Part shown: positions 6,800-11,980 of the stretch, in pieces
Numbering within the stretch: the stretch's first letter is position 1
Layout: each line of letters starts with the position of its first letter
Assembly (NCBI GenBank): GCA_018262455.1
Contig: JAGSPR010000189.1
Span: 1 to 11,980, forward strand
Origin: Deltaproteobacteria bacterium
GTDB lineage: Bacteria; Myxococcota; Polyangia; Haliangiales; Haliangiaceae
Length of the DNA: 11,980 nt
Direction: 5' to 3'
The notes under the pieces: generated by a model
Seen by the model: only the letters and a program-made list of their open reading frames with translations
Database searches by the model: none
What the model was told of the DNA's origin: nothing
Made by a program: the position numbers and the translations under genes

Positions 6800-8725
6800 T
6801 TACTGGCGCACGAAGATGCAGGACGTGAGGATCGGCACGCTACCGCCCGAGCAGTTGCCGAGCCCATCCACGAAGCCCGCGGGCGGCGACCACGATTTGG
6901 TGTTGTCGCGGTTGATCGCGACGTAGACCTCGTCGTCGTCGCTCGTGACCTTGTAGACCCAGAAGTAGTCCTCGAGCATGACGGTCTGGCGCGTGCCACG
7001 ACGGAGGGCGGCGTGCTTGCCGCGCAGCGCGCCGGCCTTCTGGAAGTTCGTCAGCGACTGCTGCTCGTCGGCGGACAGGCCGGTGAAGCGCTGCATCTTG
7101 CGGTTGTCGGGATCCGGGCCACCCACGGTGCCGATGTCATCGCCCTGGTAGAGCATCGGGATGTTGCCCGGCGAGGTCATCAGGAAGGTCTGGGCGAGCC
7201 GGAGCCGCTCGTGGCCCCCACCCCGCTGGATCGACTCGGTGAGCGCGCGCACCTGGTCATGGTTGCCGATGAAGTTGCCCATCACGGCGCCGTCGTATCC
7301 ACCTTGGCTGCCAAACGTCTCGCGCGGCGTGAGGTACGCGGTGTCGTTGGGGATCGCGAACTCGGCGAGCTGGCGCACGCTGATGTCGAACGTCAGCAGG
7401 GCCGCCTTGGTCTTGTTGTAGTACTCCTCGTCGACCTGGCCCTGCACCATGTCCGGACGTACGTGGTAGCGAGCCCATCCGCCCAGCGACTCGCCCACCA
7501 TGTAGAACACCGTCGGCTCGACCGAGTGGTCGTGGTCGCGCACCGTGGTCTCGATCTCGCTCACCACCCCCTGCTTGAGCGCGCGGACGAGCCGATCGTC
7601 CATGTGCTTGAGCGCGTCGGCACGGAAGCCGTCGAAGTCGAACTCCTGGATCATCCACAGCGCGTGATCGACGAGCTTGTCGATCGCTTCGGGGTGACCG
7701 CCGTAGTCGAGGTCCGGCATGTCGGTGGTGAACCAGCAATTCACCCGGGCGTCGTCCCAGTGGTTGTCACACGGCGAGTACGGGAAGAACCACGCCGGGT
7801 CCTGCGCGAACACCTTGGCCTCGCGCTGGACGTGGTTGGCGACGAAGTCCGGGATGATGCGGACGCCCCGGTGGTGCGCCTCGTTGACGAGCTCGTGGAG
7901 CTCGTCGGCAGTTCCAAACGCGGGCTCGATCGGCGTGGCGTAGCCGAGGTCGTCGAGGTGCGTGTACCCGGTCGCGATCGGGTGGTACGCGTGGTAGCTC
8001 GCGTAGCGCGTCTGGTCGGCGAGCGCCACCGCGGGCTGCGACTGGTGCGAGTTGAGGATCGGCGAGCTGATCCACAGCGTGTTGACCCCCATCGACTCGA
8101 AGTAGCCTTCGCGCAGCTTCTTCGTGATGCCGGCGAAGTCGCCGCCCTGCCACCGGCTCCGGGGGTCGGTCACGCGGGCGAGATCGCCGACCGAGTTATC
8201 GATGTTGTTGGAGGGATCACCGTCGAAGAAGCGGTCGGTGAAGATCTGGTAGAGGATCGCGTCGTGCCAGGTGAAGCCCGCGTAGCTCGTGCCGGCGCCG
8301 ATCCACATCGGCACGAACAGCGGCCGGAGGTCAGCGCCCGCGGTGTCGCGCATGCGGAACAGGTAGCTGTACTTCGAGGGCTCGACCGCCGTCGTGTAGA
8401 TCTTGAACGTCTGGGTGGCCACGTCGAACGAGGCCGTCACGTCGATCGGCGTGCCGTTGAGTCGGACCTCGCTGGCGTCGAGATCGAGCTTGGCCGCGCC
8501 GGAGTACTTCGCGACCACGACATACGAATCGTCCGTGGTCTTGGTGCAGATCTCGAACTCGCCGACCCGCCGATCGGGCGTACACGAGTCCACCGGGTCG
8601 TCGGTGCACGCGCCGGTCTCGGCGTTGCAGGTGCCGTCACACGACACCTCCTGGCACAGCCCGACCGATTGGGACGACGGGCAGCCGGCGAGCAGCAACG
8701 CCAGGATCAGGTGGGTGCGTGTCAC
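6800..8725 (-). CDS. Secreted GH13 alpha-amylase-family lipoprotein
   Basis: A 641-residue glycoside hydrolase of the GH13 clan, predicted to cleave alpha-glucans outside the cytoplasm. The GTG start at 8723-8725 gives a short signal peptide (LILALLLAGC) with lipobox LAGC and lipidated C15; no ATG start would keep it. C24, C29, C33, C40 and C48 form a cysteine-rich stalk, followed by a beta-rich N-domain (about 55-145). The catalytic barrel opens with WHDAILYQIFTDRFFDGD (153-170), typical of the neopullulanase/cyclomaltodextrinase side of GH13. All four conserved regions are present: region I DFVANH (293-298), region II GFRADALKH with nucleophile D370, region III VGES with acid/base E412, and region IV NFIGNHD with D490. 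A small C-terminal beta domain ends with C625 and C636. A GGAA purine run lies about 10 bases before the GTG. Exact substrate (starch, pullulan, cyclodextrin or glycogen) is not determined. Confidence 0.93.
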   Translation of the reverse strand: MTRTHLILALLLAGCPSSQSVGLCQEVSCDGTCNAETGACTDDPVDSCTPDRRVGEFEICTKTTDDSYVVVAKYSGAAKLDLDASEVRLNGTPIDVTASFDVATQTFKIYTTAVEPSKYSYLFRMRDTAGADLRPLFVPMWIGAGTSYAGFTWHDAILYQIFTDRFFDGDPSNNIDNSVGDLARVTDPRSRWQGGDFAGITKKLREGYFESMGVNTLWISSPILNSHQSQPAVALADQTRYASYHAYHPIATGYTHLDDLGYATPIEPAFGTADELHELVNEAHHRGVRIIPDFVANHVQREAKVFAQDPAWFFPYSPCDNHWDDARVNCWFTTDMPDLDYGGHPEAIDKLVDHALWMIQEFDFDGFRADALKHMDDRLVRALKQGVVSEIETTVRDHDHSVEPTVFYMVGESLGGWARYHVRPDMVQGQVDEEYYNKTKAALLTFDISVRQLAEFAIPNDTAYLTPRETFGSQGGYDGAVMGNFIGNHDQVRALTESIQRGGGHERLRLAQTFLMTSPGNIPMLYQGDDIGTVGGPDPDNRKMQRFTGLSADEQQSLTNFQKAGALRGKHAALRRGTRQTVMLEDYFWVYKVTSDDDEVYVAINRDNTKSWSPPAGFVDGLGNCSGGSVPILTSCIFVRQ

Positions 8726-8738
8726 GCGACGATTCCAA

Positions 8739-8751
8739 GCACGTGGCGTGC
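8739..8751. promoter_or_regulatory. Inverted repeat close to the amylase start
   Basis: GCACG-TGG-CGTGC is a perfect 5-bp dyad lying 14-26 bases upstream of the amylase GTG codon. It could be an operator or a leader hairpin near the ribosome binding site. Chance occurrence is quite possible at this size. Confidence 0.25.
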
Positions 8752-8760
8752 ACAATCCAA

Positions 8761-8773
8761 CGCCGGTTCGGCG
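8761..8773. promoter_or_regulatory. Inverted repeat CGCCG-GTT-CGGCG in divergent region
   Basis: A perfect 5-bp dyad with a 3-base centre, 36-48 bases upstream of the amylase start. It is one of several dyads in this 237-base divergent intergenic region; alone it is weak evidence for a binding site. Confidence 0.25.
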
Positions 8774-8822
8774 GATCTCAGCCCTGTAGAATCGCGGGGT
8801 TGCAAGTCGGCGTGGTCCACCC

Positions 8823-8860
8823 GCGGTCACGCTCGTTGCCGATCGCAACGTGGTGACCGC
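8823..8860. promoter_or_regulatory. 38-base nested inverted repeat between amylase and cNMP-LDH genes
   Basis: GCGGTCAC (8823-8830) is the exact reverse complement of GTGACCGC (8853-8860). Inside them, CGTTGC (8834-8839) pairs exactly with GCAACG (8845-8850) around CGATC. The two dyads are centred within half a base of one another, separated by 3 bases on the left and 2 on the right, so together they make a nearly continuous 14-bp stem. It lies roughly midway between the divergent amylase and lactate dehydrogenase starts. It could be a composite operator for a dimeric regulator (the inner CGTTGC/GCAACG resembles sugar-responsive regulator sites only loosely) or a strong RNA hairpin. Confidence 0.55.
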
Positions 8861-8866
8861 TGTCAC
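8853..8866. promoter_or_regulatory. CRP/FNR-type palindrome GTGA-N6-TCAC
   Basis: GTGA (8853-8856) and TCAC (8863-8866) are separated by six bases, CCGCTG, exactly the core spacing of CRP-family sites (TGTGA-N6-TCACA in Escherichia coli). The outer T and A of that consensus are not present. The site is centred about 103 bases before the lactate dehydrogenase ATG and 134 before the amylase GTG, suitable for activating one or both. Its left arm is shared with the 38-base dyad, so two alternative symmetries exist. The regulator is not encoded here. The assignment is by motif only. Confidence 0.45.
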
Positions 8867-8888
8867 GGGCCGATGGTTCGCCCGCGCA

Positions 8889-8900
8889 TCACGGACGTGA
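8889..8900. promoter_or_regulatory. Inverted repeat TCACG-GA-CGTGA
   Basis: A perfect 5-bp dyad with a 2-base centre, 63-74 bases upstream of the lactate dehydrogenase ATG. Its half-sites are the same GTGA/TCAC element seen at 8827-8866 but in the everted order, so it may be an additional half-site pair for the same regulator. Confidence 0.3.
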
Positions 8901-8962
8901 CGATCGGCGAGGCCGGGCTTGCAGACCCAACGTCCGCCTCCGACTTGGCGTAGATAGACGCC

Positions 8963-10486
8963 ATGCCTGCCACCTCGATCGAGGATGCACTCGGAAGTCA
9001 CCTCCCGTTCGTGGGGCTGCCGTCCGAGACCCTGCGCGCGCTCGCCGCGATCGCCGCGCGGCTCGAGCTCGCCGACCACGCGTTGCTGTTTCGCGAGGGC
9101 GATCCAGGTGCGTTCGCGTTCCTGGTCGAGCGTGGCGCGTTGATCGCGGAGCAGCGCAGCGACGGCCGCGACATCGAGCTCCGCGAGCTCGGCGTCGGCG
9201 AGCTCGGCGGGCTCACCAGCATGTACGTCGACAAGACGCGCTCGGCGACGCTGCGGGCGCGCGGTGCGACGTCGGTGATCTCGTTCCCCCGTGCCCAGTT
9301 CCTGGGCGTGCTCGCGAACCACTCCGCGTTGGCGTCGGCGCTGATCGGCTATCTCGGCCACAAGGTCCGCGACAAGACCAAGCTCATCAGCTCGCTGATG
9401 GCCCGCGCCGGTCGCGATCCGCGCGAGCGCGTCGTGTGCTTCGATACCAAGCCGTACGAACGGGCCGCGTTCGAGGCTCGGATGCCGGCCGAGCTGCGGG
9501 TCGCGTTCCTCGAGCCCCGGCTCGGACCGCAGACCGTGTCGCTCGCGCGCGGCTACCCGGTCGTGTGCGCGTTCGTCAACGACCGGCTCGATCGCGCGGT
9601 GCTCGCCGAGCTCGCGCGGTTCGGAACGCGCCTCGTGGCGCTGCGCTGCGCCGGCTACAACCACGTCGATCTCCCCGCGGCGCAGGAGCTCGGGATCGAG
9701 ATCACGCGGGTCCCGGCCTACTCGCCCAACGCCGTCGCCGAGCACGCGGTCGCGCTGATGCTCGCGCTCAACCGCAAGATCCACCGCGCCCACAACCGCG
9801 TCCGCGATGGCAACTTCAGCCTCGATGGCCTCGTTGGCTTCGACATGAAGGGCAAGCGCGGCGGGCTGATCGGGCTCGGCAAGATCGGCCTGGCCACGGC
9901 GCGGATCCTGCGCGGCTTCGGGATGACCGTCATCGCCAACGACGTCGCTGCGGATCGGAAGGCGATCCACGTCCCCGAGGACGTCCAGCTGGTCGAGCTC
10001 GATGAGCTGCTCTCGACCTCGGACGTCATCTCGCTCCACCTGCCGCTCACCCCGGCGACGCACCACCTGATCGATACCGAGCACCTCGCGCGCATGAAGC
10101 CGGGGGCGATGTTGATCAACACCAGCCGCGGTGGCCTCGTCGACACGGTCGCGCTGATCGAGGCCTTGAAGTCGGGCGCCCTCGGCGCCGCGGGCCTCGA
10201 CGTCTACGAGGAGGAGAGCGACTACTTCTTCGAGGATCGCTCGGATCGCGCGATCGACGACGACGTGCTCGCCCGCCTGATGACGCTCCCGAACGTCCTC
10301 GTCACCAGCCACCAGGGGTTCTTGACGGCCGAGGCGCTCGCCAACATCGCCGAGAGCACGCTCGCGAGCATGATGACCTTCCTGTCGGGCGCGGGGATCG
10401 GCGCGCTGACCAATCGGATCTCGGCGGCCTCGGCGGCCTCGGCGGCCTCGGCGGCGCCCGCTATCGACTCGGCAACAGCTGGCTGA
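8963..10486 (+). CDS. D-lactate dehydrogenase fused to N-terminal cyclic-nucleotide-binding-type domain
   Basis: A 507-residue two-domain protein. Residues about 15-145 form a CRP-like cNMP-binding domain: FREGDPGAFAFLVERGAL (43-60), a GEL motif (79-81) and TRSATLRARG (92-101), which matches the phosphate-binding cassette. Residues about 156-485 are a complete D-2-hydroxyacid dehydrogenase closely like Escherichia coli LdhA, with LRCAGYNHVDL (227-237), RVPAYSPNAVAEHA (249-262) and NFSLDGLVGF (284-293). The NAD motif GLGKIG is at 304-309 and D327 is the ribose-binding acid. The catalytic triad R389, E418, H450 keeps the 29- and 32-residue spacings of Lactobacillus D-LDH (R235, E264, H296). It should reduce pyruvate to D-lactate with NADH in the cytosol. 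There is no DNA-binding HTH between the domains, so the sensor probably controls the enzyme directly. From the GEL Glu to the Arg is 13 residues against 10 in CRP; ligand binding is therefore unproven. It ends in a (SAA)4 tail. A TAGATA box six bases before the ATG raises the possibility of a leaderless mRNA. Confidence 0.92.
   Translation: MPATSIEDALGSHLPFVGLPSETLRALAAIAARLELADHALLFREGDPGAFAFLVERGALIAEQRSDGRDIELRELGVGELGGLTSMYVDKTRSATLRARGATSVISFPRAQFLGVLANHSALASALIGYLGHKVRDKTKLISSLMARAGRDPRERVVCFDTKPYERAAFEARMPAELRVAFLEPRLGPQTVSLARGYPVVCAFVNDRLDRAVLAELARFGTRLVALRCAGYNHVDLPAAQELGIEITRVPAYSPNAVAEHAVALMLALNRKIHRAHNRVRDGNFSLDGLVGFDMKGKRGGLIGLGKIGLATARILRGFGMTVIANDVAADRKAIHVPEDVQLVELDELLSTSDVISLHLPLTPATHHLIDTEHLARMKPGAMLINTSRGGLVDTVALIEALKSGALGAAGLDVYEEESDYFFEDRSDRAIDDDVLARLMTLPNVLVTSHQGFLTAEALANIAESTLASMMTFLSGAGIGALTNRISAASAASAASAAPAIDSATAG
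10421..10456 (+). repeat. 9-base tandem repeat (four copies) encoding SAA
   Basis: Four tandem copies of the unit TCGGCGGCC (the last ends in G instead of C) occupy 10421-10456 and encode (Ser-Ala-Ala)4 in the C-terminal tail of the lactate dehydrogenase fusion, beyond the catalytic fold. A change in copy number stays in frame and would only alter tail length. The repeat ends five bases before the stop codon of the convergent kinase gene. Confidence 0.85.
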
Positions 10487-11980
10487 GCTGCCACCTCTGC
10501 ACGAGCAGCTGGTTCTGCGCGTCGCGGCTGGCATGCGACTGCGTGCCTGCGAGCAGGCCAGAGATGACGATCGTCCCGATCGTCATCCCGAACAGCAGCA
10601 CGATCGTCGTTGGCCCGGCCAGCACGATCGTGTGAGATCGGATCACCAGCGTGCCCGACTCGAGCGCCCACGTCGACGGCACGAGCGAGGCGGCCTCGAG
10701 CACGATCGGCAACAACCAGCCGGCGAGCAGGCTCGAGACGAGCAGCCAGACACGCCCGACGAATGCCGGATACGTCGCGATCGAGGTCGCGAGCAGGCAG
10801 CCGAACCCGGGGGCCACCAGGAAGGGGCCGAATATCACCCCGAGGAGGCTCAGGAGTGCGGCGTTGCCCACCAGGTACAGCCACATCTCACGCGTGCTCC
10901 GGTCAGGCCTGCGCGCGATCGTGTGCGCGCAGAGCGCCAGCACACCGACCAGTCCCGAGATCGACCCGACGAGTGGCCAGCTCGTGACGCCGTTCCACAT
11001 CGCGATCGGAAGGAACACGAAGAACGTGAGGTAGGAGATGGTCACCTTCCTCGCACGCAGCACGGTTCGACTGGCATCGCTCGCGCGCAGCTCTGCGCGC
11101 AGCTCGGGTGGCGGATCCTTGGGAGGTTCGAGCATGAGCCGGGTCACGATCTCCGCAGCCTCCGAGTGCGGATCGAGCGCGAGCGCGCGAGCCGCGGCGC
11201 GCATCGCCTCCCCTTGATGGCCGTCGACCAGCTCGCCGCGTGCGAGCACGACCGCGTCACGCGCCATCTCGCGGCGCAGGGCGAGATCTCGATCTCCGTC
11301 GAGGTAGCTCTGGACCCGGTCTGCCAGGGCACGCGCGGTTGGCCGCTTGGTCGGATCCTCGGCGAGCGCTGCGACACACAGCGCATCGAGCTCGGGCGGA
11401 ATCAGCCGATCGATCCGCCGCCGACTCGGCGAGCCATCGATCCCGGCGAGCGTGCAGGCGACCGCGCCGGCTCTGGCGTGCAGCGGCTCGCCGGCGAGCA
11501 ACTCGAACAGGATCGATCCCAGCGCGTACGAATCGGTCGCGGCCTCGACAGTCCCGGCGTCTCGAATCTGCTCGGGCGACATGTAGCCGGGGGTGCCGAG
11601 CATCGCGCCGGACTCGGTAAGGATCTCGTCGGGCTTCGCGCCGATCTCGGAGGTCGGCTCGTGCGGGCCGCTCGCAGCCGGTCGGGCCGCGTCCGCGAGC
11701 ACGCGCGCGAGTCCCCAGTCCAGCACGTAGACCTCTCCGAAGTCTCCGAGCATCACGTTCGCGGGCTTGAGATCGCGATGGACGATCCCGCGCGAGTGCG
11801 CGAACTCGACCGCGAGCGCGACATCCACGAACGCGCGCAACAGCCGCTGCAACGGCTGAGGTCCTCTGGCCAGGAGCTCCGCCAACGTGATCCCGGTGAG
11901 CCGCTTCATCGTGAAGAACGGCAGCCCACTCGGATCCCGACCGAGCTCGTGAACCGGGACGATCGCCGGATGATCGAGCT
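10461..11980 (-). CDS. Membrane-anchored Ser/Thr protein kinase (N-terminus outside window)
   Basis: 505 residues are visible; the frame is open at the window edge, so the Gly-rich loop and catalytic lysine lie outside. Visible numbering: LDHPAIVPVHELG (1-13) and GLPFFTMKRLTG (18-29) are the end of the N-lobe and the hinge. HRDLKPANV (67-75) is the catalytic loop. The metal-binding motif reads DWG (87-89) instead of DFG, as in many myxobacterial and planctomycete kinases. GTPGYMSPEQ (128-137) is the P+1/APE segment, preceded by a lengthened activation loop. KRPTARALADRVQSYLDGDRD (211-231) closes the kinase domain. A helical region follows (about 240-290), then about six hydrophobic helices (about 312-475) and a short tail. 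It likely phosphorylates Ser/Thr and is held in the membrane by its C-terminus, unlike the common single-helix PknB layout. The M at 11909 is internal to the hinge, not the start. Its last 26 bases overlap the end of the convergent lactate dehydrogenase gene. Confidence 0.9.
   Translation of the reverse strand, partial: LDHPAIVPVHELGRDPSGLPFFTMKRLTGITLAELLARGPQPLQRLLRAFVDVALAVEFAHSRGIVHRDLKPANVMLGDFGEVYVLDWGLARVLADAARPAASGPHEPTSEIGAKPDEILTESGAMLGTPGYMSPEQIRDAGTVEAATDSYALGSILFELLAGEPLHARAGAVACTLAGIDGSPSRRRIDRLIPPELDALCVAALAEDPTKRPTARALADRVQSYLDGDRDLALRREMARDAVVLARGELVDGHQGEAMRAAARALALDPHSEAAEIVTRLMLEPPKDPPPELRAELRASDASRTVLRARKVTISYLTFFVFLPIAMWNGVTSWPLVGSISGLVGVLALCAHTIARRPDRSTREMWLYLVGNAALLSLLGVIFGPFLVAPGFGCLLATSIATYPAFVGRVWLLVSSLLAGWLLPIVLEAASLVPSTWALESGTLVIRSHTIVLAGPTTIVLLFGMTIGTIVISGLLAGTQSHASRDAQNQLLVQRWQLSQLLPSR

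Noticed and set aside
5735..8953. Very long plus-strand open frame (1072 codons) across the amylase and lipoprotein region
   Set aside because: It is antisense to three well-supported minus-strand genes, its translation is Arg/Val/Asp-rich low-complexity with no motif, and it is explained by high third-position GC.
8726..10534. Upstream extension of the amylase frame on the minus strand
   Set aside because: It is antisense to the clear LDH fusion gene. The GTG at 8723-8725 starts a textbook lipoprotein signal peptide.
11144..11620. Short open frames within the kinase region on both strands
   Set aside because: The kinase frame continues through with HRD, DWG and SPEQ motifs. The others are basic, low-complexity shadows.

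Overview
The window is about 12 kb of strongly GC-rich, densely coding chromosomal DNA. The sequence suggests a myxobacterium (Myxococcota). The grounds are a membrane-anchored Ser/Thr kinase with a DWG variant of the DFG motif, several lipoproteins with cysteine-rich segments, and very high third-position GC that leaves long antisense frames open. This placement is an inference from style; no marker gene is present. I see no tRNA, rRNA, CRISPR array, insertion sequence or phage gene. No gene-free stretch exceeds 300 bases; the longest is the 237-base divergent region 8726-8962.

Layout. (1) 1-74: the last codons of a plus-strand gene. (2) 108-1172, minus: an unrecognised 354-residue protein. 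(3) 1242-4491, plus: a likely operon of a phytoene-desaturase-like FAD protein, a UbiA-type membrane prenyltransferase joined to it by an ATGA stop/start overlap, and a class I SAM methyltransferase. This looks like an isoprenoid, carotenoid or prenyl-quinone tailoring cassette. (4) 4501-8725, minus: from upstream to downstream, a secreted lipidated GH13 alpha-amylase-family enzyme, a cysteine-rich coiled-coil lipoprotein, a small Ig-like lipoprotein and a glutathione S-transferase-family protein. (5) 8963-10486, plus: a D-lactate dehydrogenase carrying an N-terminal cyclic-nucleotide-binding-type domain. (6) 10461 to the window edge, minus: a Ser/Thr protein kinase with a polytopic membrane C-terminus, truncated at its N-terminus by the window.

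The amylase and the lactate dehydrogenase fusion diverge from one regulatory region. It holds a 38-base nested inverted repeat and a cluster of GTGAC/GTCAC half-sites, one pair of which is spaced exactly as GTGA-N6-TCAC, the CRP/FNR-family architecture. The simplest reading is coordinated control of polysaccharide breakdown at the cell surface and fermentative lactate formation, possibly through a cyclic nucleotide that acts on both the promoter and the enzyme. The most unusual items are the cNMP-domain/D-LDH fusion, the palindromic divergent promoter, and the three-gene isoprenoid cassette with its two adjacent dyads upstream.
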